From Gymnothorax reevesii (taxonomy: Eukaryota; Chordata; Actinopteri; Anguilliformes; Muraenidae), in assembly GCA_029721435.1 (NCBI GenBank), contig CM056573.1, positions 153,285,947-153,349,946 on the forward strand: a stretch of 64,000 nt of DNA, written 5' to 3'. The notes under the pieces were generated by a model, which did not search any database, was not told the DNA's origin, and saw only the letters and a list, made by a program, of their open reading frames with translations. This document shows, one piece after another, positions 45,271 to 55,345 of this stretch. Both the position numbers and the translations under genes were made by a program. The number at the start of each line of letters is the position of its first letter. Positions within the stretch are counted from its first letter, which is position 1.

Positions 45271-46716
45271 ATGGAAGAACAAAGAGTTCATGAGCGTGAA
45301 CATGCAGGGAGACGGAGAAGAGGAGTAAGAATGGGAGGCGGAAAGGCGAAACAGAGGGAGAGGACGAAGGAATATCCCGGATGAAATAAGGGCCACACCC
45401 ATTTACCATGTTATCAATCATGGTCTAACCATGGCTGAAGCGGGTCGAAGAGTGCAGCCAAATGTTGGAAGAACAACTGTGTCATCAATTGTCCAAACAT
45501 TTTGTCGGGAAAACCGGTATGTATCTAATGTATTGTGTTGAAATACAGTATACATACTGTAATGCTTCATTCTATATCCACTTCATGCGGACATGCTGAA
45601 AATACATGCTCTCATATTTGTAGTCTTGCTCGCTCTTGTGATTTTTGTTCCTAAACAGGACCGCAAGACTACCTCACAGAGTTGGCAGAGGGCCCATTTT
45701 TACTCCTCAGCAGGAGGAGGCTGTTTGGGAAAATAACTACATTAGATTACGGGAGATACAGAGTGCAGTGATTGCAGACAACAATGTCTTTGCCAACATT
45801 CCAAATGTCAGCATATCAACAATCAACAGGGTGCTGAGAAAACACCAGATTGGCATGAAACAGCTGTACTGTGTGCCCTTTGAACGTAATGGTGACAGAA
45901 CAAAGAAGCTGCGATTTCTGTATGTTCAGGTAATGAACTGTGTTCACTCAACAGGAAAAGGTACATGCTTTGTCTGTGGAACATGCAATATGCTTTGCAT
46001 TTCATGTAACTATCTTTATGTGAGAACCTTTTTTTCTCTCCTCTGTAATACAGCGTGTGATGGAACTGGAATCAAGTGAGCCATTGCACACCTTCTTCTA
46101 CTTGGATGAGGCAGGCTTTAGCCTGGCCAAATGCAGAAGGCGTGGTCGCAATCTCATTGGCCAAAGGGCTACAATCAATGTGCCAGGCCAATGAAGAGGG
46201 AATATAACAATGTGTGCTGCTATATCTGAGAATGGTGTTCTCACTCATATTCCCATCATAGGCCCATACAACACCAATCATCTCCTCCACTATTTGGAAA
46301 CCCTCCACCGGGATCTCACCCCTGAGGAGGGGAGGGGTATGATTGGTGATGCTTTGCCAAAGTTTGTTATAATTCTGGATAATGTGAGTTTTCATCGCTC
46401 TAACGCCATCAGGCAATGGTTTGCCGCCCACCCCAGGATGATGATTGAATTCCTCCCTCCCTATTCCCCCTTCCTAAACCCAATTGAGGAGTTCTTCTCA
46501 GCCTGGAGGTGGAGGGTATATGATCACCAGCCCCATACACAGAAGACCCTGCTGGAAGCCATGGGTGCAGCATGTGAAGACATCGCTGCTGACGCCTGCA
46601 GGGGCTGGATAAGGCACGCAAGACAATTCTTTCCTCGCTGCATCGCAAAGGAAGATATCCGTCACGATGTAGATGGGAATCTGTGGCCAGACAGAAGGGA
46701 GCGTCAAGAGGTCTAA
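45271..46716 (+). pseudogene. IS630/Tc1-type DD35E transposase with two introns
   Basis: Exon 1 (45271-45516) has one frameshift and carries the helix-turn-helix GLTMAEAGRRVQPNVGRTT. Exon 2 (45659-45929) has FTPQQEEAVWENNYIRLREI and VSISTINRVLRKHQIG. Exon 3 (46054-46716) holds the catalytic core: first Asp in FYLDEAGFSLA, second in VIILDNVSFHRS, Glu in YSPFLNPIEEFFSAWRWR, with 35 residues between the last two. The splice sites (GTATGT...AACAG and GTAATG...TACAG) keep phase across both introns (142 and 124 bp). One TGA at 46192-46194 and the exon-1 shift are the only breaks seen. Similar vertebrate copies are often annotated as IS630-like 39-kDa proteins. Confidence 0.85.
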
Positions 46717-47258
46717 ACACCCTGCACTGCAGCCACATTTTGAGTGTATTCCCTCCCTCCAACTTGTGCTATAATTTTCAAAAGATGTAATTTCAATAAA
46801 AGTACATTGTGAACTGTAATGTGACTCTATTGTATTCTTCCCCGTTACTCTGCAAACTTGTAATTTATGAGCCAGACCAGAAAAGGGGTGACCTTGTATT
46901 TCCAGTAAAAAGAAAAACTAGTTCAATTGACAACATGACTAAGCCATTTGACTGTCTTGTTCATGGACAATGAAACAAGGACTTTACATTTTGATGGCAC
47001 TGACATGTTCATTGACATAAATTAGTCCCCCCAGGAATCCGTGATTCCGCGATCGCGGAATTTACCGCAGACTTCAAAGCCCTCTGCGGAAATCAAAGCA
47101 GCAAAGCAAAGCAATATAGGGCGAGGTGCAGAATTTTATATTTTACATGTATTTTTCATCCTGGCCGCTAGATTTTGCGGTCAGATAAACGGGATCTAAG
47201 ACTCACAGCTGATGCTGCCGGTTACGGAAACTGATTTTTTTTTTTCTGCTGTATGCAG
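46717..47258. other. Unassigned; contains an 18-bp perfect palindrome
   Basis: The polyadenylation signal aataaa at about 46795 may belong to the upstream transposase. The palindrome attccgcgatcgcggaat lies at 47044-47061 after a CCCCCCAGG run. No gene seen. Confidence 0.4.
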
Positions 47259-47717
47259 CATAAACTATATAAAAAGATGGACGCAGCACCCTGATTTGAA
47301 AAAAGAAGCCCATGTCGAAGTACCGTAGAATGGCATTCTATTTAGTGGCCAGCAGCTGGCGACGTCAGTGGTTGCAGAAAAAAGTTCAATGCAGTAGAAG
47401 TCTATGAGAAAATGATCCTACTTTCCTACCTGATTTTTAATTTAAATAATGATTTTTCACATCATTTTATGTTAGCTATAGCAAGTTTCAGGTCTCCTTC
47501 GATACATCATGACATTAATTTTCGTGAATTATGGTCACATATAAACTAGAATAAAGTATAAAGCCAGAATATGCTTCTGGGGCGTTGCTATCCTCTGGTC
47601 TTCGTCCGATACGGTCAGATCCAGAGCCACGTTCCTCCCCGGATCTTCGAGTCACTTCATCTTCGAACCAGTGGGTGACATCATGGTAGCTTCATCCGTC
47701 TTTTTATACAGTCTATG
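47259..47717. mobile_element. hAT-type MITE (CATAGACTGTATAAAAAG ends), 8-bp TSD
   Basis: Left end cataaactatataaaaagat and inverted right end catagactgtataaaaagac bound 459 bp. The 8-bp TSD gtatgcag is perfect at 47251-47258 and 47718-47725. Confidence 0.9.
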
Positions 47718-47995
47718 GTATGCAGTAACGTTTACAATATCCTGAGGATACAGTGAATAGTGTGCACTTTGTTTAAATCTTTACTTTGATCTTTGGCACT
47801 TGTTCAGTTACTAAGCCTCGTTCACCCATAGCGCATGCAAACATGAGCGAAAAAAACAAAACCCTAAACAAGCAGCCAGCGGACCTACTGTCGTTACAGT
47901 GTTGCAGAAATCCTGCTACTGGGAGATTAATACATAAGTGGATACAATAAAATGTAAGATGAATGTTAAACTCACCACTGCTTCTTACTTGCTGC

Positions 47996-50946
47996 CAAGG
48001 AACTGCCTCCTTCGGTCGTTAAGCTGAGTGAAGTCTCTGGCAATCTCCATAACATCCACTGTTGCCAAAACATCCTTGTGTATGTGAGCACACATCAAGT
48101 TATTTAGAGTCCTTTACCTCATCTTGGACCTTGGGTAGGTTCTCAAACGACGGAGGGATGAGAAAGACCTCTCAGCACTGGCAGTTGATATTGTAATGGT
48201 GTAGAACAGTTTTATTAGCTTGTGCACCTCTGGTAAAAGATTTTTTGTCACAGAGTTTGCATTCATTGCTGCTGCAACAGATGACACAGCAAGGCCTTAA
48301 TTTGCAGATGCCTGAATTACGCCAGGCAGCATCTCGAGCTGAGAGAGTAAACTTTCCCAGTTAAAATCCTTCTAATAGAGTGCCAGCATGGAGGATGGGA
48401 AACTGACAGTTTCACTTTTTACTGAGCACATTATCAGGTGCTCCAAGTCTGCTGCCACATGCAGGTCTCTCTGTTGAAAATGTCTTTGTAATTCACCATC
48501 AAGCAGATCCAAGACTTAAAAGTACAGGTTCCTGTAGTAATCCGCTGGGCTCTAGTAAATGTGCGTAGGCGCACCACCATCCAGCCGTGGATGGTGTTTC
48601 TGTTGCCTTGGCAACCCCGGAGCGTCAATGAAGTCTTTGGAGTCCGCTATTACTTTTTGGTAAAACTCATCGAAAGCCCGATCAGATCTTTTTTTCCGAA
48701 TAAAGCTTTGTGTAAAATCCTCAACTTTCTGTGCATCCTGCATTGATATGTTTACAGTCTACAGGGTCTTTGACAGCTGTTCAGTGGGAGAAAAACACAT
48801 CAGGGCCAGGGGTAGGCCAAAAAAAGTGCTGCATTTGTCAAGAACTGTTTAAATTCCCCCAGCTTTCCTTCTGGCATCGGTGTATGATTCCTCATTCATT
48901 TCTGTCATCAGGGAGGAAAGCACGCTGTAGTTGTCGAGGATGGGTTTCAGTGCGCCCGTCCACGCTGTCCATCTTGTCAGGCACAGTGTGCGCAAGTTAG
49001 TGTTGCCTGGTGCAGTTTCACTTTTTAGGAATTTGCTGTTTTCTTTAGGGGCCTGCTTTACAACATGCACGTCTTGAACACAGTCCAATGAATCTCTGAT
49101 AATTTTACATTTTTCCCCCTGTCTTGCAAACATAAGTTAAGACAGTGTGCAAAGCAATGGACATAAATGGCTGCAGGGTTTTCGCTCTTTTTTTTTTTTA
49201 TTTGGCATCTCCAATCCCACCCAAATCTAGAATGCCCAGTTGGGGAACTACGTACACCACTTGCTCGTAGGCGACCCCTTGGTGCCAACTCAGGAGAGTG
49301 AAGACAGTTTGCGGCTCTCCCCCGAAGCATGTCTCCGTCAGCCACCGCTTCTTATACACTCATTGGTTGAATCATCGCGAGTTCAGGGCGAGGGTGGAGG
49401 ACACCCGAACACGAACAAGCTTAGAATCTTCCTGATGAGCGCCCGTCTTGGCCAACAGCCTAAGCAACGAACAACGGAACCATGTTATATTACCGTTCCC
49501 GGCAGACCAATTTGCATCCCTGCACTGCAATGGTCAATTGTGCACTACGCTGAAAAAGCTGCCGACCACTGCCGGTCGGTACGACCAGGGCTCGAACCCA
49601 CGTCTAGATAGTCACTTCTGCTTCGCAGTGCGATGCTTCAACCGAGAGAGCTATTCGGCAGCTCTGGTTTTCTCTTTTAAAACTTGCAGCAACTCCATTT
49701 AAAACATCGGACATGTTTGCGGCCCCATCGTAAGCCTGCCCACGGCAGAGCAAAATGTTGCAGCAGATGTCATTTAGTGCTGTAAAAATGGTCTGAGCAT
49801 CAGCCCGTGGCAGGTCAAATAGGCCAATAAAATCCTTGTGAGGGATATAGTTGTCATCAACCCAGCGGAAAAGAATAACAAGTTGTTTATTCGAAACGTC
49901 TCTGATCTCATCTGCTAATATTGCATAGAACTCGCCACAAATAGATGAAAGTACTTGGCATAGTAGTGAACGAGAAATTAAATGCATTAGTTAATTTATT
50001 ATGTCATGGCTTATGTAATTTCTGTCAGCTAGCCATTGGTAAATATCAGGACAATCCTGAGCCTGAAATTCCAGCAATTTGTAAAGATTGCTATGATTTG
50101 GATCATTGCCATCTAATGCAATGCCCTGACCTACGAGATAAATAATGGACGTTATCGCCTTAACAAGCATGTCCCTTGGTAGCTGCTGTTTATTTCTCAG
50201 CAGCGCATCAAGCTGGGAGGCAATAGGCTGTTGTGATAAATGCACATTGTAAAAATTCACTGCCTCCCTGTGATATTTGCTGCTTTTGTGTTTCCGAAAT
50301 GAGCACACCGCATTTTTCCAGCTTTGGAAACTAAAGACAGAGAAAGCATGTTCGGAAGTTTTTCTTATTCCTGATCCCACTCCTTCAATTGTCCAAAGGC
50401 GACACGGGATGCAAAACATTTTTTCCCATGTCTGACACAGGGAAAGCCATGTAAATTCTTTAAGCCACTGCGGTTGCACGGATCAGGTTTTCTAAGTCCC
50501 ACCGTGTGCACGTTTAGTGCCTGACAGAGTCCGGTTGATGAGACTTGGCCAGATCCAGACAGCAGTCACTAGAACAGTGGATTTCAGCCAGACATGAAGA
50601 ACTGAAGTACTGTCTGCTGCTTTTTGCTGGAGCACATGGACAGTGGGTGGCCAAAGCTGCAACTGAGTCTGGAAAGCAGTGGGAAGCGTATTCTGTGTTG
50701 GCTTGAGGAAAGGCAGCAGAGGCAACATTACTATGAGCGCCGATGGGAGATTCAATGTTGGTGCGCTGAGTGGCCTGCTGAAGAAACTAAGGTGGCAGCA
50801 CATTTGCTAGCGGGAGCATCTGAAGTTATGGAGCTCTGTCCCAAATTGTCTTCCAAAGATTCATTGTTTTCTGGAGTGAGACCAGTACCCTTGCCAACTT
50901 TCGCTGAGGTTGCTCCAAAAAAATCCATTATTTTTCTGCATTTCAT
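47996..50946 (-). pseudogene. ZMYM1-type hAT transposase, split by a SINE
   Basis: The minus-strand ATG at 50946 begins MKCRKIMDFFGATSAK. A TTF-type region (WEKMFCIPCRLW, HAFSVFSFQSWKNA), the catalytic part (FYAILADEIRDVSNKQLVIL, CRGQAYDGAANM), YVHCFAHCLNLCLQ and TLCLTRWTAWTGALKPILDN follow. It ends in the dimerisation domain (TASAERSFSSLRRLRTYPRS at about 48160, then ATVDVMEIARDFTQLNDRRR). A SINE at 49186-49663 interrupts between FKREN and NPAAIYVHC. Several stops and frameshifts exist (about 50490, 49990, 48750-48430). Terminal repeats were not located, so only the coding part is given. It is related in type to the hAT remnant at 13.1 kb. Confidence 0.85.
49186..49663 (-). mobile_element. 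tRNA-derived SINE, copy 2
   Basis: Same family and orientation as copies 1 and 3: T-run at left (A-tail on minus), tgcccagttggggaactac body, a gggctcgaacccacg block (B box on minus) and cgagagagctattcggcagc at the right end. The flanks ggttttcgctctt and ggttttctctt are a slightly decayed TSD, and the hAT reading frame resumes across it. This copy has about 60 extra bases in the body compared with copy 1. Confidence 0.88.
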
Positions 50947-51119
50947 TGTTCCGAAACAGCAGGAAGCTAGAGGTTAGCAGCGCTTGACCAAAGTTATTGA
51001 AAGTTCACATCATACATCACATCCATATCAAGTGAGACAATCAACCAATGTATTTTGGAAAATATTATTTAATGCTTTCTGATAGGTTTGTGGGTGGGAC
51101 ACAACGCAGCAGGTCTACA

Positions 51120-51970
51120 TGATTTATTTACCTGGTGTTTTTTCCCTGGTTAATTTTTTTTCTTTCCTTATTTTTTAACTTTTTTGGTCCATTTCTCGCC
51201 AGGCCCGGGCCCTACTGGCCCAACAGGTTCCGCAATCCATGGTCTCTATTCATGCAAGTAGCCTTAGTCTGGACCCCCCTTTGTGTTAGGTGCATGCCCC
51301 TTTATGTTATTCTAAAGTTTTGTATTTGTTTGCATATCCCTTCACTATTCGCTTAATAAACTCCATGTCCCTGCTCCGGTGTCCTCATTATTACTCCTTG
51401 CCCTGGTGTGCTACTCAACATCCTTAGGTACTAGGGCCTAACAGAAAGGCTATCTCACCCCGAGGACCAAGCAGGGACATTCACTACCCCACCATGGATC
51501 TCTCCCACTCCTTATTTTTGGTTGTTTTTGGTTTGAGTTGCTGGACGTTTATGCGTGCAGCAGGAGTAATTCCTGAATTTGCGTGCTCAGTTCTCCCCGG
51601 CACAAGTGGCCAGTTTGAATCCATGATCCAGTGCTGCAGCCATCAGCCTGATGCCCCCCCCCCAGCAGTCAGCCTGCGTTTACAGTGGCTCCCTCTTGTG
51701 GCGCCAATTGTCAGCCTGTTGCCGCCTGCAGCCCTACCCCGGTCCAGCTCCAGATGGATCCATGCCTGCCTGGAAGCTGTGCCTTGGGGGTGGGGGGGTG
51801 GGGGTACTGTAATGCCCCTCCCCTCCATTTTCTGGCTACCTGCCCTCCAGCAATAAATTAATTGTCTGTCCCTCACTAGCTTAATTTTCCTCACCTGTTT
51901 CCCTTTTAGTCTATTAGCTCACCCTAAGTATTTACAGCCTACTTACCATCTTTGGGCGTGACAAGTGGCT
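51120..51970 (+). mobile_element. Possible non-autonomous LTR element, truncated
   Basis: A polyadenylation signal aataaa (about 51356) is followed by an end-like ctagggcctaaca (to about 51451), then a leader and ATG frame (51494-51856, 120 residues, no domain). A G-rich tract gggggtgggggggtggggg precedes tgtaatgcccc at about 51810, resembling a polypurine tract before a 3' LTR. The two LTR parts do not overlap, so the idea rests on layout alone. Confidence 0.35.
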
Positions 51971-52008
51971 TGCTGTTGGAATTATGTTTTGTTAAAAATG
52001 GTTTTCAT

Positions 52009-52112
52009 AGGGCACACCGGTGGCTCGTCGGTCTAAGTGCGCGTACCATAAAGGCTGTGTCCTTCCCAACTTTCCTGTCTCTCTACACTGTATAACTGTC
52101 AAATAAAGGAAA
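52009..52112 (+). mobile_element. Short tRNA-like SINE insertion
   Basis: About 104 bp starting agggcacaccggtggctcgt with an A-box-like tggctcgtcggtctaag and ending in an A-run after tcaaataaagg. It is bounded by the direct repeat aaaaatggttttcat at 51994-52008 and 52113-52127. A B box is not visible, so it is either internally deleted or a different small retroposon. Confidence 0.75.
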
Positions 52113-52127
52113 AAAAATGGTTTTCAT

Positions 52128-52790
52128 GGGCTGCTAGTCGATTTTAATTCTGACTGCCCACACGCTCTGTGCAGCCAAAATGTGGCTTGAGATCAGGCTA
52201 ATCCCTTCTTCCGCCTTTGTGCAATAGACCCCAGGTCACAGTCCAGCATTGCGTTTGAAAAGTGTTTACTCCAAAGCCTTTGGTGATGTTTCGGCTCAAA
52301 CAGCAAAAGCGCTTTGTGTAATGGATCCATTGTTTCCATGTTGCTGGAAAGAAATACCACATCCCTTCTTCAGCCGTATGCTGCACACTGAATAGGCATC
52401 CTGCAAGTTTTGCCAAAAAAGCTTGCCAAAAAAGCTTGAATAATTGTTAAGAAAGCCAGTGATTGCACGAGTGTCTATGTCAGCTTTATTGTTGCCCTTA
52501 CTGTAGCGTCAGCGGCCAGGCAGCTTCATTCTTGAATCTCAAACCGCCTCAGGCTTGTTACTCGTCAGATGACATGGATTATGGAAAGGCCGAGTGATGT
52601 GGTTGCGCACGGATTATTTTCATGAAACTTTTACTAAAGCATTATAGGCCGTAAAATAGTAAATTTGTTGGCATGAATCCTTTAAGCTACATGAATTAAA
52701 ACCCAAATTGTCATTCGAGGGTTTTGAACAGGCAGGTGCGGCAGTGCAGTAGCATGCAGCGGCTACACCGGGGTCTTAAAGTTGGTGTAA
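52128..52790. other. Unassigned, no gene seen
   Basis: The sequence ccaaaaaagcttg occurs twice in tandem at about 52412-52440. Its right part may be the 5' UTR of the LINE that follows. Confidence 0.35.
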
Positions 52791-53009
52791 ATGTTGTCTG
52801 GCAAGGACTTTTTTATGGTAGATAACTTTGCAACTATGTGCTTACTAACTACTGCACATGTGTACCACCGGGATACATTAGTACAGATCGGAGATCATGC
52901 AGGAAACTTTATCACAGTAGGAACTCTCAACACACTACATGAGCTTCGCCTGCTACGCAGACCACCACCTCAGCCTGCGGTGTCGTTTGACACCGCTAGC
53001 CAGGGAAGG

Positions 53010-53343
53010 AGACATCGAAAGTGGTGTGTGAGAAAGCAGAAACTCGGTAAGAAGGCAGGAGTCCGAGCGAGGTGGAAAGCTAACGCCAGCCGGCCATCTT
53101 TCCCATCCATCCTGCTTGCAAATGTCTGCTCATTACACAAGAAACTGGACTACATCCAACTTCAACGAAACTGCCAACGTGAGTTTGGAGACCACTGTGT
53201 TTTTGTATTTGTGGAAAGATGGCTGAACAACAGTGTACCGGACTCCGCACTCCGCTTTTCAGCTACCTGGCCTGCTAGCCTTCCGGATGGACTGTGATGC
53301 TATCTTGTCCGGTAAGACTCGTGGTGGTGGGCTGTGCATATAT
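53010..53343 (+). pseudogene. LINE endonuclease, N-terminal part
   Basis: Plus strand shows RKQKLGKKAGVRARWKANA, then ILLANVCSLHKKLDYIQLQ, FVERWLNNSVPDSA and, in the next frame, ILSGKTRGGGLCIY. This is the first half of the APE-type endonuclease, with the block ...LaNv.Sl.nKlD.i and the tEtWL region (here VERWL). The frame shifts near 53290. The reading continues after the PLE as VNTDWCRNAVLISNYCLPLV. The domain would nick target DNA; the copy is dead because of shifts and the insertion. Confidence 0.8.
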
Positions 53344-53349
53344 TGTTTT

Positions 53350-54470
53350 GTTACATCCCTTCCATCCTTTGTGCGTGATTCTATGGATATGATCAATATT
53401 CTGAAGATGGTAGCTGATTTGAGTTCCAATACACACCTGGTAACTTTGGACATTCAAAATCTTTTTACCAATGTCGATCACCAGGGTGGTTTAAATGCTT
53501 TAACCTTGTTTTCGGACAAAAGACCTCCTAGGACTGTACCGAGCACTAGTTGTGTAAGGGAATTGGCGGAGATTGTTCTCTCAAAAAACATTTTTATGTT
53601 TGAGAAAGTATCCTCTTTATATAGACAACAAAAAGGGACAGCTATGGGCAGTAAAATGTTTCCTAATTTCAGTTCCTTATATGTAGCTTGTTTTGAAAAT
53701 GACTATGTTTTTTCTTCTACAAATCCTTTCCTTAACCACATAAAATTATGGAAACGCTATGTGGATGACATTTTTATGATCTATGATGGTCCTGTTGGTG
53801 GTCTTTTGAAGTTTTATGAGTACCTCAATTCTTGTCATGAACATTTAAAATTTACCATCAGTTATGTTACTCAAAGAATTATTTTTTTGGATATTCTTAT
53901 TTTACGAGAGGGCAGTACATTGGTCACAGACCTATATAGAAAAGAAACTGACAAATGTTCTTTTTTACATGGGCAGTCATTTCAGCCCGTTCATCAGAAA
54001 AAAAGCCTTCCCATCAGTCGCATTAAAAGAATTTGCACTAAACAAACTGATTTTGATAAACAAGCTGATGAATTACAGTATAGATTTAAAGTAAGAGGGT
54101 ACAATGAAAGTTGGGTAAAATCTGCCAGAGACAGGTTTGTTAATATAACACAGGAAGAGTGCCTAATCAAAAAAGATAAATCAAGAGCAAATAATGCTCC
54201 GAGATGTTTTTTAAAATATTCAGCTCTGGGCAAGGACTTTGAAAAAATTATAAGAAAGCATTGGCATATTTTGAGTTCTGATCCACAGTTACAAAATGAA
54301 TTCAAGGATTTACCCAAGGTAGTGTATAAACGTCCCCCTAATCTGAGACAAATTTTGGTAAAATCTGATCTCTTACCCATCAGAAACACTACCTTTCTTG
54401 ATCCTCCATCAGGTAATTATCCCTGTGGCTCTTGTGCTCAGTGCAATTTTTCGTACAAATGTTCCACATT
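53350..54470 (+). pseudogene. Penelope-like reverse transcriptase
   Basis: The frame begins LPSFVRDSMDMINILKMVAD, with motif A LVTLDIQNLFTNVDH, motif B QKGTAMGSKMFPNFSSLYVA and the catalytic box YVDDIFMIYDG. The thumb has YVTQRIIFLDILI, then TDLYRKETDKCSFLHGQSFQ, and a KRPPNLRQILVKSDL linker, and the Cys motif PCGSCAQCNF. These are the usual order and blocks of PLE RTs, which are related to telomerase. The start is lost, and a shift near 54465 separates it from the GIY-YIG part. The ATG frame given by chance at 53233 joins LINE sequence to it and is not a true start. Confidence 0.92.
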
Positions 54471-54851
54471 GGTCACCCAGTTTCAGGAAAAACAATGAAA
54501 ATAAAGGGTGTTATATCGTGCTCTACAAAAAATGTGATTTATCTTATTAAATGTCCTTGTGGTTTAGCATATGTGGGGAAAACACAAAGGGCACTAAAAA
54601 CAAGGATAGCTGAACACAGGAGTTGCATTCGGACTCAGGACCAGCGTAGCCCGGTGGCACTGCATTTCAGAGAGGCCAACCACCCAGTGGCCTCTCTGAG
54701 ATACATTGGCATTGAGCACGTTAAAATTCCTCGAAGAGGAGATGACACAAATGCCCTCTTGCTGAAAAGAGAAAGTTTTTACATTTTCACCCTCCAGACT
54801 CTTGTACCTAGAGGACTCAATCAAGAAATTGATCTCAAACCTTTCCTTTGA
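54465..54851 (+). pseudogene. Penelope-like GIY-YIG endonuclease
   Basis: In the next frame: HPVSGKTMKIKGVISCSTKN, then VIYLIKCPCGLAYVGKTQRA and TRIAEHRSCIR, ending at a TGA at 54849-54851. The block with VIYLIKC..GLAYVG is the GIY-YIG motif with the CPCG insert typical of PLEs, followed by the conserved Arg and Glu-His. It makes the nick that primes integration. The domain is complete but out of frame with the RT. Confidence 0.9.
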
Positions 54852-55162
54852 TCACCTTTTATACTACATTGGCGGAATATCTTGTTGCTTTTTTAAGAAG
54901 GTTTTGATGCCTATATTGATGCACCTTGGTATCTAAAGATGTATGTTGATTTTTACGTACAATTTTCGCAATATAGTGGGTGGCTCTACTTTTTTGGTGT
55001 AACTATACCTATTTACTCCTTTTGTGTCTATGTGATATATGTTTGAATTTTGAATTTGAATTTTTAGTCTCCTTCCTTATTGGAGATTATAATTAATCCT
55101 GTCATCTTATTGGCGGGGATAATGTATAAATATGGGTGTGTACCCCCCCCCTTTTTTGAGAA

Positions 55163-55205
55163 TTGCTGACCAGACGAAGATCCAAGTCGGATCGAAACGT
55201 TGTCA
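55163..55205 (+). ncRNA. Hammerhead-ribozyme-like motif in PLE
   Basis: The core CAGACGA (55171-55177; canonical CUGANGA, here U to A) is followed by a 5-bp helix GATCC/GGATC (55179-55183 with 55189-55193, loop AAGTC) and GAAAC (55194-55198). Penelope-like elements are known to carry hammerhead ribozymes. The core change suggests a weakened or inactive ribozyme. Confidence 0.4.
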
Positions 55206-55345
55206 TTTTATAATTAATAAAGTTTTCTTTGGTGACTTGGAATAAGTGTGCAGGCGTCTTCTCCTTTCTCAATTTACGCATTTTATTTGATAGCCTTGCA
55301 CCTATACGCGATGTGCGTGTAACTTTTGCTTTGCTGTGCATATAT

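Larger units (their letters stand above)
53344..55332 (+). mobile_element. Penelope-like element, 5'-truncated, 13-bp TSD
   Basis: The TSD gctgtgcatatat is perfect at 53331-53343 and 55333-55345. Inside are a reverse transcriptase and a GIY-YIG endonuclease, followed by an AT-rich 3' part with a hammerhead-like motif and tttaat aata aag tails. The beginning of the RT is missing, so the insertion is 5'-truncated. Confidence 0.92.

Noticed and set aside
47028..50990. Attempt to define terminal repeats and TSD for the second ZMYM1-type hAT
   Set aside because: No inverted ends with an 8-bp duplication could be matched; only coding similarity is reported.
53233..54498. A single 421-residue protein
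   Set aside because: The first about 37 residues are LINE sequence and the rest is Penelope RT; the 13-bp TSD falls between them, so the fusion is accidental.
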